Shown piece after piece: positions 20,679 through 34,800 of a DNA stretch of 64,000 nucleotides. The notes under the pieces are model-generated. The model saw only the letters and a list, made by a program, of their open reading frames with translations. It made no database searches and had not been told where the DNA came from. A program made the position numbers and the translations under genes. Source of the stretch: Spongilla lacustris. Taxonomy: Eukaryota > Porifera > Demospongiae > Spongillida > Spongillidae. The first letter of the stretch is position 1, and the number at the start of each line of letters is the position of its first letter. Location: positions 4,631,320-4,695,319 of the forward strand of contig OX442421.1 of assembly GCA_949361645.1 (NCBI GenBank), read 5' to 3'.

Positions 20679-22048
20679 GATGTAAAGAAACGTGTTGTGT
20701 GATATTTGAAACACCCGGAAAAATTGTAGGTACATGTAGCTATTCAGATGTTGCCGCCAGCATGCTTTCATTCCAAGCATTTTGTGATTACTACACATAC
20801 ATGTATGTGTGAGCATGTGTACATGCGTGTTGGGATGGGGAGGAGGGGGAAGGGAGGCATGATATGTGAAGGGGTGTCTGCTTCCTCATCAGGGGACAAA
20901 GTGTGGATCAGTGACCCTCAGGGGACGTTTGATGACTCGCGACTTCAAGTGGCAGAGAAGATTGTTATGATAGCTGCTGGGTCAGGTAATGTGACCAGGA
21001 TCTTCGGGTAGGGAAGTGAATGGGAGGGGCCTCTGGATCAGTGAATAGGGGTCTGAATAGAGGTATTGGGTAAAGAAGCCATTGAGGCTGCTAGCCTCTG
21101 GGGATCAGGGTAGTTGGTGGACGGAACCAGCTCTTTTTTTCCCAGGTGGGGTGGGGGGGGGGGGGGGTTAGCTGGGATAGTTTTAGCAGGGTTTCCACAC
21201 CTGCTCATTGAACACCTGTGGTATACATGTACATGTACGTTAAGTAGTATAACTGGTTTGTTGTGTCTTGTGGTCAAAGTGTTTCACTTAATAAGTCTGC
21301 CCTGTTTTCACTTAACAGGGCTTACTCCCATGGTGGGGATCATCCACAGCGCTCTCAGGACAACAAGGTGATTATACTGTGTGTATGTACACGTGTGTTT
21401 TAATTTGGTTGACTTATCAATTTTACTTCTTTTTTTTTTTTTTTTTTTTGTACACAGACCACCAGTAAAACTGCTCTTTGCGAACAAGACTGAGGGAGAC
21501 ATTATGTGTAGGGAAGAACTGGACAGCCTCACTAAGGAAGGACCAGGGTGAGAGAAAAAAAACTGTTGCTATGTGACATCTCAGCATGCTCCTTGAATCA
21601 ACCTTCCTCTCTCTCTCCCCCCCCCCCCCCAGGTTTGAAGTGATCCATGTGCTCTCAGCAGCTGGAGCAGCATGGGAGGGTATCCATGGAAAGGTCACCC
21701 ACGGCCTCCTGAGAGAGCACTTGCCACCGGTTCCTCTTGCTTCACAGAAGAGCAAGATATGCATTTGTGTGTGTGGACCAACCCCTTTCTTGGAATCTAT
21801 GAGCAAGTGAGTTCTGACCTTTGTGTGTTTACTTGGATAGGTGAGCAGTAAACATAATGGGGCTTTTCCTCAGTATTGTATCAGATACTTTTGCATGTGT
21901 GTGGTGGGGGGGGGCTAAAAGCAGTGTTGTCAAACACAAGCAGCAGTGGCTGTTACCTGTTTTTCTTTTAACCCTTCCCTCCCCCACCCATCTTAGCATT
22001 CTTCTGGAAATGCAATATCCAGTGGAGTGTATCCATCTGTTCTCATGA
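17557..22048 (+). CDS. CYB5R4: Cytochrome b5 reductase 4 (b5 / CS / FAD-NADH fusion)
   Basis: Seventeen exons: 17557-17860, 17913-18013, 18083-18170, 18237-18284, 18341-18409, 18631-18796, 18912-18969, 19073-19172, 19330-19359, 19443-19559, 19840-19980, 20374-20514, 20893-20985, 21319-21367, 21458-21547, 21633-21806, 21997-22048. All phases agree, giving 606 aa. An N-terminal LLDWVRLGKSGKDLTG motif precedes a cytochrome b5 domain with haem ligands His114 (FHPGG) and His137 (VHSWV). A linker follows, then a CS/p23-like domain (about 260-355), an FAD domain with RDYTP at 413-417, and an NADH domain with AAGSGLTPM near 483-490 and CGPTPF at 579-584. It ends HLFS. The protein moves electrons from NAD(P)H through FAD to haem b5 and is an ER-associated reductase linked to lipid desaturation and oxidative stress. 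The b5-CS linker (exons 4-6) is about 95 residues, making it longer than human (521 aa as I recall). Intron 2 has a GC donor. Confidence 0.95.
18014..18082 (+). other. CYB5R4: GC-AG intron of CYB5R4
   Basis: Between the codons for ...LLFDE and VHSWV the donor is GAG|GCAAGTG and the acceptor CGATAG. No GT placement keeps the conserved haem-domain frame. GCAAGT after AG is the classic strong form of the rare GC donor class. Intron length is 69 bp. Confidence 0.85.
18410..18573. repeat. (TG)n microsatellite starting at a splice donor
   Basis: About 164 bp of TG repeat with two TTTGTGATG interruptions. The donor GATG|GTGTGTG of CYB5R4 exon 5 is the first GT of the run, so the repeat itself supplies the splice site. 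Confidence 0.9.
20030..20365. repeat. 22-bp minisatellite in a CYB5R4 intron
   Basis: About fourteen copies of a pyrimidine-rich unit beginning CATGTCACACCTCCCATCCT. The array runs up to the acceptor of exon 12 and acts as an extended polypyrimidine region. Confidence 0.9.
20560..20674. repeat. (TG)n microsatellite
   Basis: TG repeat with GCATG interruptions in CYB5R4 intron 12. Confidence 0.9.
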
Positions 22049-22146
22049 GGTTTACAGTGCGACTTTCAGACAGTGCTATCTAGATCTGCAACCAGCAATT
22101 TTTGTGTGTATGTACATTGTATGTTCATCAGTGTTCACTTTTTATA

Positions 22147-22240
22147 ATACATCGTTGATGCCTGTATGTCACCCTGGCAACATGTATCAGGATACATCGT
22201 TGATGCCTGTATGTCACCCTGGCAACATGTATCCTGATAC
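22147..22240. repeat. 45-bp tandem duplication with hairpin ends between convergent genes
   Basis: Two copies of a unit starting ATACATCGTTGATGCCTGTA and ending GGCAACATGTATC. The junction ATGTATCAGGATACAT and the end ATGTATCCTGATAC are inverse of each other. It lies in the presumed CYB5R4 3' UTR. Confidence 0.85.
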
Positions 22241-22367
22241 TTGGCCTGCCTGATTGCCCCACATAGAGTGGCTAAGAAAACCGTTGCATATAAAAATATT
22301 TCTCAGTACAAATATTCCAAACTTGTATATGATTGTACAGTATTTGTACATTAGGAAAATGGGATGA

Positions 22368-22373
22368 AATAAA
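22368..22373 (+). terminator. Poly(A) signal AATAAA of CYB5R4
   Basis: Canonical hexamer 320 bp after the CYB5R4 stop and 240 bp short of the convergent CEP162 stop. The two 3' ends probably lie very close or overlap. Confidence 0.5.
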
Positions 22374-22612
22374 ATATATAGACAGTTAACTCTCTACTAT
22401 CCAGTCCCAATAAATGACACAGACAAAAAAGTTGGGGGAGACTTCTTGCCAAAATGTCTCTTCGTCCAGGCTGAGTGCATACATGTATGAGGTTGAAATT
22501 AATAAGTACTCTTGCATTCGTCCAAGCGTGGAAAGAGTCTTGGGCTTCACCTGATTACTCCTCATCGAGGAGTGTATATATGTCACCAAGGGCATCCAAT
22601 AGACACACACAG

Positions 22613-22724
22613 TCACAGGCATGTGTCCTGTAGCACCTGCAAGACACTAAGGATGGAGTCCAGCTCCACTCTGAACTGGTCAATTTCAGCAGCTTTTGAA
22701 TTAAGTTGTATTTTCCACTTGGCC

Positions 22725-22760
<36 letters not shown>

Positions 22761-22796
22761 GTGCCAAGGGTTATGTGTACAGTGTGTGTGTGTGTG

Positions 22797-22844
<48 letters not shown>

Positions 22845-25800
22845 GGGGGGGGGGGGTATCCACAGCATTCAATAACTTCCCATTCTATGGTCAAACTACA
22901 AAACAGCATTAAAAATGTATTTCTGTATATCATGATGTACAAAACAACACAGAGGTCAGTATTGAGGTACATGTAAGCAATATCATTTCCTGGTTCATGG
23001 TACATGTGTAAGGTGAAATGAGCAGGGGTGGGGTGAAAGGGCTCACGAGAAGCCACTCTTCACATTAAAACAATTCTAATTAATACACATAATGCCATCC
23101 TTGAGGGGCACACAATACATCCCATGTACATCACTGTGAGAAAGGGAAGCTTGCCTCTAATTGTCTTATCTTTTCATTGGCCTGCCTTTCATGTGAACTC
23201 TTTTGTTCACTGGCCATCTGCTCCGAGTGTGAGAGCCTATTCAAGAAGAAATGCTAAAGCTGATATATACGCAAAGGTATCAAGAAAAGGGACAGCAACA
23301 CCCCAATATTGGAAACTGTAAGCCTACATGTAACATAAATCATGCAACCACAACACAACAGAACTCATACAAAGGTTCCGGAGGACAGTAGAAACCCCTA
23401 CTACAGCTAAACAAGTACTTGTATACAGAGGAAATGATGTTGCTGATGTATTCAAAAGCACACTGTATGACGTGTCAAGTTAATTAATTTACTACTTGCG
23501 AAGCAGCACAGCACCCCTCCACCACCTGCCATGACACCCTGCATACATGTGTATACATGTACATGTACATGTATGTCTCCTTATTGCTTTGCCCCACCTA
23601 CAAAACCCGACATCCATTGTCCACTCCATTCATCACTGGTACATGTACAACAGCCCCTCCCCTCCATCACTGGTACATGTACAACAGCCCCTCCCCTCCA
23701 TCACTGGTACATGTACAACAGCCCCTCCCCTCCATCACTGATACATGTACAACAGCCCCTCCCCTTCATCACTGGTACATGTACAACAGCCCCTCCCCTC
23801 CATCACTGGTACATGTACAATAGCCCCTCCCCTTCATCACTGATACATGTACAACAGCCCCTCCCCTTCATCACTGGTACATGTACAACAGCCCCTCCCC
23901 TCCATCACTGATACATGTACAACAGCCCCTCCCCTTCATCACTGGTACATGTACAACAGCCCCTCCCCTTCATCACCTTGATTCCAAATCTGAGATTTTC
24001 GCTTGCAAAGCCATGACATGATGCATCTCCTAGCAAAAGTAATCACATACGTGTATTTCATGACCCCAAATGTACATGTATGACAAAGAACACACACAGG
24101 CATACCACACAAAGCCTTCAAAATGACAACAAAAAGGGCCGACTGACATGATTTCAACAGGCTATGCAACATCCTGTATATACATCTATGCAGTAATTGT
24201 AGTTGAAAACACACACACCCTCCCATCCAAGTACAGGATGCCCCACCCAAGGACAGTAGGTACCACCAAACATTTTCCATAGGCTGGTTCAAGTAGACAA
24301 ATTAGACAATGCAAGTACTAGACCCGCCATCCTTATAAGAACACTCCGTTTTGAGGGAATGGGTCAGAGAGGGTGAGGGAACAATGCACAAATAAGGACA
24401 TACATATTACGACACACATGCAAAACTGTAATTTACACATGTACGGAAATATGTGTAGGTACATGTACAATCTGCATACATAACATTGCCAGCCAAAAAA
24501 AGAAGCCATTTTACATGTACATGTACCAATAACAAATATTTAAAGCATGTTTTAGCTACACGTAATGTGAAGTAAATCCATTAAAATGAATTTCAGCATT
24601 TGATGAATAATAGGACAAGTAAAATTGCATGCTTCTCCATGACTGAGCACACATGTATACATGTAGGTCAGCAATACACTTTGTTTTTAATTGCTCAGAT
24701 TGTGAGGCATCCTATTGACAATCTGCTGTACTAAAATCATTTCCTGGCTATTTTTAATCATACAAAAATATCATTGAGATAGATGAGATGTGCGCAGTTG
24801 TACAGTAATACATGTATAGCGGTGACAAGTGCCCAGGATATAAGTATTTAGCAAGTGCCCAAGCATCAGCCAGCACCTTGCAATGTCATACACCAGACAA
24901 ATATCTAGTCTGACAGCTCATCAGACTCCAGCAGAGCCACATGGTCTAGCGCCCCCATTAAGCCCCACCTCAGTGATCTCCCTTTAAATATATGCCAAAC
25001 ATTGGCACAGTGCGGAGCAGATGTATAGGTACATGTACAAGATCATGTATGCAAACACCACACCTCCACTAAGCACACACTTGTAAACAAGGAACATATA
25101 CACACACACACATTAGCAAACTGGCAACAGTGTACATGTATGCGAACAACAATCAAGCACCCAGTGACTGTTGTATACAGGATACTGACAGCAATGCACA
25201 ATGTTTCATCTATTCCCGCTTGCCAAAATTGCTCACCGGTGAGTGATACTTTTTGGCCTCTACAAGCTGTTCCGTAAGCACCTTGACAGACTGGGTTAGC
25301 TCTGCTTCACGAACTTTAGAGATAGCTAGAAGCTCGGAGTCAACCTTGGCTGAGTCAAGGCTTTGCCTTAGACACAAGATCGTAGCCTGCAATAGAAGTG
25401 AAGGAAACAATATACAGCAACCAAGCCTACAGCAGGTTAACTACCATCACCACCCAGCAGGTTAACTACCATCACCACCCAGCAGGTTACCTACCATCAC
25501 CACCCAGCAGGTTAACTACCATCACCACCCAGCAGGTTAACTACCATCACCACCCAGCAGGTTAACTACCATCACCACCCAGCAGGTTAACTACCATCAC
25601 CACCCATCAGGTTACCTACCATCACCACCCAGCAGGTTAACTACCATCACCACCCAGCAGGTTAACTACCATCACCACCCAGCAGGTTAACTACCATCAC
25701 CACCCATCAGGTTACCTACCATCACCACCCAGCAGGTTAACTACAACCACCACCCAGCAGGTTAACTACCATCACCACCCATCAGGTTACCTACCATCAC

Positions 25801-28800
25801 CACCCAGCAGGTTAACTACCACCACCACCCAGCAGGTTAACTACCATCACCACCCAGCAGGTTAACTACAACCACCACCCATCAGGTTACCTACCATCAC
25901 CACCCAGCAGGTTAACTACCATCACCACCCAGCAGGTTAACTACAACCACCACCCATCAGGTTACCTACCATCACCACCCAGCAGGTTAACTACCATCAC
26001 CACCCATCAGGTTAACTACCATCACCACCCATCAGGTTACCTACCATCACCACCCAGCAGGTTAACTACCACCACCACCCAGCAGGTTAACTACCATCAC
26101 CACCCAGCAGGTTAACTACAACCACCACCCATCAGGTTACCTACCATCACCACCCATCAGGTTAACTACCATCACCACCCATCAGGTTAACTACCATCAC
26201 CACCCATCAGGTTAACTACCATCACCACCCATCAGGTTACCTACAACCACCACCCATCAGGTTAACTACCATCACCACCCAGCAGGTTAACTACCATCAC
26301 CACCCATCAGGTTAACTACCATCACCACCCATCAGGTTACCTACCATCACCACCCAGCAGGTTAACTACCATCACCACCCATCAGGTTACCTACCATCAC
26401 CACCCATCAGGTTACCTACCATCACCACCCATCATGTATCTCACCCATCACTATTACTGTCATTACTCTGACTGCCAGATGTCAAGAGGTGCATGTACAC
26501 ATGTCCTTAAGGGTGATAGGATGGTGGCCAGGAAAAGGTGTAGGTGGTCAACGAATGAGATGATAGGTTAGCATAGTGGTTGCACACCCAGATGGTTGCA
26601 CACCCAGATGGTTGAACACCCAGGTGGTTGCACACCCAGATGGTTGCACACCCAGGTGGTTGCACATCCAGATGGTTGAACACCCAGGTGGTTGCACACC
26701 CAGGTGGTTACACACCCAGGTGGTTGCACACCCAGATGGTTGAACACCCAGGTGGTTGCACACCCAGGTGGTTGCACACCCAGGTGGTTACACACCCAGA
26801 TGGTTGCACACCCAGGTGGTTGAACACCCAGGTGGTTGAACAACCAGGTGGTTGCACACCCAGATGGTTGAACACCCAGGTGGTTACACACCCAGATGGT
26901 TGAACACCCAGATGGTTGAACACCCAGATGGTTGAACACCCAGATGGTTGCACACCCAGGTGGTTGAACACCCAGATGGTTGAACACCCAGATGGTTACA
27001 CACCCAGGTGGTTGAACACCCAGATGGTTGAACACCCAGATGGTTACACACCCAGGTGGTTGCACACCCAGGTGGTTACACACCCAGGTGGTTGCACACC
27101 CAGATGGTTACACACCCAGGTGGTTGCACACCCAGGTGGTTGCACACCCAGGTGGTTGCACACCCAGGTGGTTACACACCCAGATGGTTGCACACCCAGG
27201 TGGTTGAACACCCAGGTGGTTGAACAACCAGGTGGTTGCACACCCAGATGGTTGAACACCCAGGTGGTTGCACATCCAGATGGTTGAACACCCAGGTGGT
27301 TGCACACCCAGGTGGTTACACACCCAGGTGGTTGCACACCCAGATGGTTGAACACCCAGGTGGTTGCACACCCAGGTGGTTGCACACCCAGGTGGTTACA
27401 CACCCGGATGGTTGCACACCCAGGTGGTTGAACACCCAGATGGTTGAACACCCAGGTGGTTGAACAACCAGGTGGTTGCACACCCAGATGGTTGAACACC
27501 CAGGTGGTTACACACCCAGATGGTTGAACACCCAGATGGTTGAACACCCAGATGGTTGAACACCCAGATGGTTGCACACCCAGGTGGTTGAACACCCAGA
27601 TGGTTGAACACCCAGATGGTTACACACCCAGGTGGTTGAACACCCAGATGGTTGAACACCCAGATGGTTACACACCCAGGTGGTTGCACATCCAGATGGT
27701 TGAACACCCAGGTGGTTGCACACCCAGATGGTTACACACTCAGATGGTTGAACACCCAGGTGGTTGCACACCCAGATGGTTACACACCCAGGTGGTTGCA
27801 CACCCAGGTGGTTGCACACCCAGGTGGTTGCACACCCAGGTGGTTACACACCCAGGTGGTTGAACAACCAGGTGGTTGCACACCCAGATGGTTGAACACC
27901 CAGGTGGTTGCACACCCAGATGGTTGAACACCCAGATGGTTGAACACCCAGATGGGTTGCACACCCAGGTGGTTGAACACCCAGATGGTTGAACACCCAG
28001 ATGGTTGCACACCCAGGTGGTTGAACACCCAGGTGGTTGCACACCCAATACCCAAAATGCTCATAGTTATGCAGAGCATATATGTACATGTAACAAGTAC
28101 AAATTTTTACAAACCCACAAGATACCAGCAGATCCTTCATAGGAATGGTGCGGAATGACATTGGTACTTGATTTCAAGGAAATACAGTAGCTGTTTTTGA
28201 AGCGATCAGATTTTGACGGAGATGTAGCAAATCCTTGCTACCAAGGTACCAGACTACACAGTAGCTGACCAAATATTAAAAGAACAGTACATCTACATGT
28301 AGTTGTACTCAACTGCCCTGTCAGTTCCAGGCCCAATGCCCTGCTCCTTCCCATCAATACTCCTATGCTCACCCCTACTCAACCATTAGTACCTGTTACA
28401 AGACTGGTTAAAAAGAGTCTATTTTATATGGAGATAGGAATCAGCACGGCCACACATCACCCACTGCACACCCTCATCCCAACCACTTCACAATCATCAC
28501 CTCACTCATCACACCCACCACCCTCACCTTATCATACTCACTCGTAGGCAGCATACATGTAAATTCCATTACTTATTCATTGTATAATAATAATTATTGC
28601 ACCCACCTCACCCTCATCACACATGTCCCTCTACTTATACCTAGGCTGTGGCTGCATGAGTGTGACTGTGCGCATAGGGAGGAGGGTGTGTCCATGCCAA
28701 AGAGGGTGATTAACATGAGAAGTGGATGGGGTGATGGGCACTTCACACACTCCTATTCAACACCTCCCCTTTGCTTTCAAGGTGTCCTATCCTGCAGTGG

Positions 28801-31800
28801 CCCACACACAAACTAGTAACACAAAGGCATGCCATCCTTACACAGCCACTACATTAAGCTTTACATCTAGATGTACAATGTATGTGTGTGTGTGTGTGAG
28901 GGTGTGTACAGATGCATTTGTGCTTATATGGTGGACTATTTACATCATTTATGCTGACCATGAACAACAGTTGTAGCAACAGAGGAAGTTGTGATGTGGG
29001 GAATAGCCCATAGTTTGCACAGGCTGATGGGATATCCCCCTATGCTGCTGTATTGACAATATGCAAGCCTGTCTTAACAGAACTGTGCAAGTACATGTAC
29101 AAGTAAAAATGTTAGTGTGTTATGTGTATACATCAATATTGTGTTACACATGCATCAGTGTGTGTGTGCCCTATGTGGCATGGCTATATGTATGTACACA
29201 TGCATCAGTGTGTGTGTGTGCCCTATGTGGCATGGCTACATGTATGTACACATGCATCAGTGTGTGTGTGTGCCCTATGTGGCATGGCTACATGTATGTA
29301 CACATGCATCAGTGTGTGTGTGTGCGCCCTATGTGGCATGGCTACATGTATGTACACATGCATTAGTGTGTGTGTGTGCCCTATGTGGCATGGCTATATG
29401 TACATGTATGTACACACCATGCACATGTAGAGATTGCAGCCTCACTGTACATATATATGTTCAATGTAGTACGCAATGAGTAGAATGCAAAAAAAATAAT
29501 ACTCCTCTCCCCGCAATTGCCAAATAAAACTGTTATGACAAATTCCGGACCCAGAGGATAGATCATTAAAGAAGCAAAAATAAACAAGCTACATGTATGA
29601 GTGTTTAACTTCCAAAGTGCAAGTACGGTGATTTTGTTTTGTTTATTTAATGTGCTCATTTGATTGTGTGCTTCTTGTAGTCAATAGCAACAACTTTATT
29701 GGAGACGTAATAAGGTTCCTAAATAGACACTGAAATGGTACTGTGGAATTAACACAACACAAGGGCGTGGCATAAACACAACACAAGGGGTGTGGCATAA
29801 ACACAACACAAGGGCGTGGCATAAACACAACAAGGGTGTGGCATAAACACAACACAAGGGTGTGGCATAAACACAACACAAGGGTGTGGCATAAACACAA
29901 CACAAGGGTGTGGCATAAACACAACACAAGGGTGTGGCATAAACACAACACAAGGGTGTGGCATAAACACAACACAAGGGTGTGGCATAAAGGGTGTGGC
30001 ATAAACACAACACAAGGGGCGTGGCATAAACACAACACAAGGGTGTGGCATAAACACAACACAAGGGGTGTGGCATAAACACAACACAAGGGTGTGGCAT
30101 AAACACAACACAAGGGTGTGGCATAAACACAACACAAGGGTGTGGCATAAACACAACACAAGGGGCGTGGCATAAACACAACACAAGGGTGTGGCATCCT
30201 TTTGATAATAGTACCAGAAGTCAAGAACACAAAATTGTACAAGTACATGTGTGCACACTAAGTGAAGAATAATATAAACTGAAGTTACATTCATAATCTA
30301 TCAAAATGATCAGGGATGGCTTTAGATGGCTCCTGGGTTTATAAATGCTGGTAATAGGGAAGCTTGCATTAGCCCTACATGTATCTGCATTACTAATTAT
30401 AACATTAATATTACATTCCTAATGGAGGTGTGATTTTTAAATGTGTAGAATTTAAATACTGCACAGTTTGGGGGAGTGATTCATTGCACACATCATTGCA
30501 GTAGTTTATACATAGGGGAATACTCTGTGCAAACAGCCATGCCACAAATGCTAACCTAATGTCCACCATACCATAAACGTGGCTACAAAGGGGTCATTAT
30601 CAAAACAGCTGCCAGATATGTCTATGGCACCTACATGTATGACTACCCCCTAGCCTACCTTATGCTTATGAGCCATCCCTGGCCTACCCTATGAGCCATC
30701 CCTGGCCTACCCTATGAGCCATCCATGGCCTACCCTATGAGCCATCTCTGGCCTACCTTATGCTTATGAGCCATCCCTGGCCTACCCTATGAGCCATCCC
30801 TGGCCTACCCTATGAGCCATCCCTGGCCTACCCTATGAGCCATCCCTGGCCTACCCTATGAGCCATCCCTGGCCTACCCTATGAGCCATCCCTGGCCTAC
30901 CCTATGAGCCATCCCTGGCCTACCCTATGAGCCATCCCTGGCCTACCCTATGAGCCATCCCTGGCCTACCCTATGAGCCATCCCTGGCCTACCCTATGAG
31001 CCATCCCTGGCCTACCCTATGAGCCATCCCTGGCCTACCCTATGAGCCATCCCTGGCCTACCCTATGAGCCATCCCTGGCCTACCCTATGAGCCATCCCT
31101 GGCCTACCCTATGAGCCATCCCTGGCCCACCCTTCCTGGCCTACCCTCCAATACCAACATTGTACATGTATGTGTACAGATCCCTAATCGATTTATAAAT
31201 GGGTGATTTTACATATGTACCATGCCCTGCACCTTACTGTGTACATATGATTAGGGGTTAACCACAGAGGATCATCTTACCTTCATAGCAGCCACTTGAG
31301 ATGAGAGATGGGAAACCTTGGAATCTGACTGCTCTCTGGAGTACTTGGCCACAAGTCTGTCTAACTTAATTGAGTTCTGTTCTTGTACAGCTGCAATCTG
31401 CATGAATGTATGTCATAAATGACAGTTTAGCATTTTGGAGGCATACATGTACCCCATTGAATCTACAGGCATTATGGGGTTAAATGCTAATCACCAATAA
31501 GGTGCACTGCTATTGAAAGAGTCCTACATATGCATGTGTGTATTACATGAACATAGGTAATAATGACCCTTGAAGAACCTTTTTATTTATCTATCACAAA
31601 ATGTTCCCTTGCAAATGAGTACACAGACACAAGTACAAGGGAACACAGACCAGTACAAGGGAACACAGATCAGTACAAGGGAACACAGATCAGTACAAGG
31701 GAACACAGACCAGTACAAGGGAACACAGACCAGTACAAGGGATCACAGACTAGTACAAGGGAACACAGACCAGTACAAGGGAACACAGACCAGTACAAGG

Positions 31801-34800
31801 GAACACAGATCAGTACAAGGGAACACAGATCAGCACAAGGGAACACAGACCAGTACAAGGGAACACAGACCAGTACAAGGGATCACAGCCTAGTACAAGG
31901 GAACACAGACCAGTACAAGGGAACACAGACTAGTACAAGGGAACACAGACCAGTACAAGGGAACACAGACCAGTACAAGGGAACACAGACTAGTACAAGG
32001 GAACACAAACCAGCACAAGGGAACACAGACCAGTATAAGGGAACACAGATCAGTACAAGGGAACACAGACCAGCACAAGGGAACACAGACCAGTACAAGG
32101 GAACACAGATCAGTACAAGGGAACACAGACCAGCACAAGGGAACACAGACCAGTACAAGGGAACACAGACCAGTACAAGGGAACACAGATCAGTACAAGG
32201 GAACACAGACCAGTACAAGGGAACACAGACCAGTACAAGGGATCACAGACTAGTACAAGGGAACACAGACCAGTACAAGGGAACACAGATCAGTACAAGG
32301 GAACACAGATCAGTACAAGGGAACACAGACCAGTACAAGGGAACACAGACCAGTACAAGGGATCACAGACTAGTACAAGGGAACACAGACCAGTACAAGG
32401 GAACACAGACCAGTACAAGGGAACACAGACTAGTACAAGGGAACACAAACCAGCACAAGGGAACACAGACCAGTACAAGGGAACACAGATCAGTACAAGG
32501 GAACACAGACCAGCACAAGGGAACACAGACCAGTACAAGGGAACACAGATCAGTACAAGGGAACACAGACCAGTACAAGGGAACACAGACCAGTACAAGG
32601 GAACACAGATCAGTACAAGGGAACACAGACCAGTACAAGGGAACACAGACTAGTACAAGGGAACACAGACCAGTACAAGGGAACACAGACCAGTACAAGG
32701 GAACACAGACCAGTACAAGGGAACACAGATCAGTACAAGGGAACACAGACCAGTACAAGGGAACACAGACTAGTACAAGGGAACACAGACTAGTACAAGG
32801 GAACACAGACCAGTACAAGGGAACACAGACCAGTACAAGGGAACAGAGACAAACCTCCAGAGAGAAATGGCATAAAGATAGATATATGTAAACCAAACAA
32901 TAATAGGAATGTGTTCCTAAAACATCCTGAAACCAATACCTTTTCTTTCATCTGTTCCTCCATCTTATTAGTCTTACTCTCAGCATCTGCAAGTTTCCTC
33001 TCCATTAGGACTCGTTCATTTTGGAGAGTGCCCATGACTTGAGATAGCTACAAAACAAGGCACGGATGAACACGTATGCACATGTTTATGATTGTACATG
33101 AAAATGTGTGTTCATGTATGTGTATGTGTATGCGTATATGTGTGTGAAAATAATTAAATACGTATATTTATATGTTCCTAATACCCTAATGCTACATGTA
33201 AGTACTTACATACAAGTATAGGTATGGGAAGCACACGTAACAGTAATGGGGGAAAGGTGAATCATGCTGTTCTACGTACCTGATATAATGACATGTAGTA
33301 CAGGCAAGCATTCCCAGGGGCACACTTCCCTTGCATACCTTTTCTTGCAATTCCGTATTGTTGGCTTGCAATTCGCCATGTTGTGGTACGGTACAGATCT
33401 CTGTTTCCAAGGCACTGTGGGACTTCTCTTGTGCCACCTAATCCGGTAAGGCAAACAGCAAAGGCTCAGGCTAATTAGTGTTGCTATGGTGTGGGTATCT
33501 GGCGTGGCATACCTCCAACTCCCTCCTCAAGTGGACAACCTGCTGCTCATAATGCAACTGCAGAAGGAAAGGTATGGCCACCACCCACCTGATATAGCTC
33601 CCTCACCTCAATGGCAGAGAACTTCTGCTGCAGCCCTTGTACCTTGACCCTGTACTCCCTATCCTGCTTCTCCAAAGCCTCTTGCAGCTCACGGACACGA
33701 TGCTCCAGGTAAGCAGATGGACTTGAGGCTACAGCACCTGCACAAAGAGATACATGCACATGTACACTTCCTTTGATTTGTGCCAAGTCAAATACTGCAC
33801 TGGTACATGGTAACCAGAGCCACCAGTGAATGTAACGACCGCTTTGCAACTACTTTTCTTGCTTTCAATCAGGGAAAGATATGGGTTCCCATTTAAATAG
33901 CCTCAAGACATCACTGAGCATATAACCACACTATATGCTGAACTGGGGGTGGTTGAAATAGACCAAGCATTCCAGCAATTACATCCAAGTTTTGAATAAT
34001 GACATCAAGATGAACTATTGTTTTGATCCTTATTTAAAAATTTCATTAGTAATTTGTAGGAACATCGCCATGCAAGACAGCCTTGATATGTGTTTTTTAT
34101 TCCATCTTTTCAAATATCCGCATTCGATAGATGTCCTAAGATGTGCTAATGTCCTTTTAATTTTGTGTAAGAATCCCAGATGTCACCCCATGCAGTGATA
34201 TGCAGACCACACCCCATGCAGTGATATGCAGACCACACCCCATGCAGTGATATGCAGACCACACCCCATGCAGTGATATGCAGACCACACCCCATGCAGT
34301 GATATGCAGACCACACCCCATGCAGTGATATGCAGACCACACCCCATGCAGTGATATGCAGACCACACCCCATGCAGTGATATGCAGACCACACCCCATG
34401 CAGTGATATGCAGACCACACCCCATGCAGTGATATGCAGACCACACCCCATGCAGTGATATGCAGACCACACCCCATGCAGTGATATACAGACCACACCC
34501 CATGCAGTGATATACAGACCACACCCCATGCAGTGATATACAGACCACACCCATGGTATGGAATGGACTACAGGTAAGTTGGATACATATGTGTAGTTGA
34601 CTTCACTTACATTTTTCAAACTACACACACACTTGGTGGAATTGATCTGATATGTAGGTCCAGGGCTGTTTGGGACAATTTTTGTGACGGAAATTCCCAC
34701 ACACACCCTAGACTACACATACCTATCCTAGCAGGTCATAAAAAAACCTGTTTGTTATCCCACCTTCTTTGTACATGTATATGTACTTGCCTCTTCAGAA

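Noticed and set aside
19978..20702. 235-codon plus frame of PCHTSHPPMSHLPSS repeats
   Set aside because: A 22-bp minisatellite read through, in a CYB5R4 intron bounded by matching-phase exons.
25432..26432. CRISPR-like array of 25-bp direct repeats
   Set aside because: There are no unique spacers between repeats, no cas genes, and the context is a eukaryotic intron. The same holds for the 20-, 34- and 38-bp arrays.
26548..28161. Many frames of 70-183 codons on both strands (HLGVQPPG / [10 protein letters not shown] repeats)
   Set aside because: A 15-bp stop-free repeat gives long frames in several registers on both strands. It lies in a CEP162 intron.
31563..32891. 442-codon plus-strand frame of [18 protein letters not shown] repeats
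   Set aside because: It is exactly the 20-bp intronic minisatellite of CEP162 read in rotating frame; three units equal twenty codons without stops. No independent coding signal.
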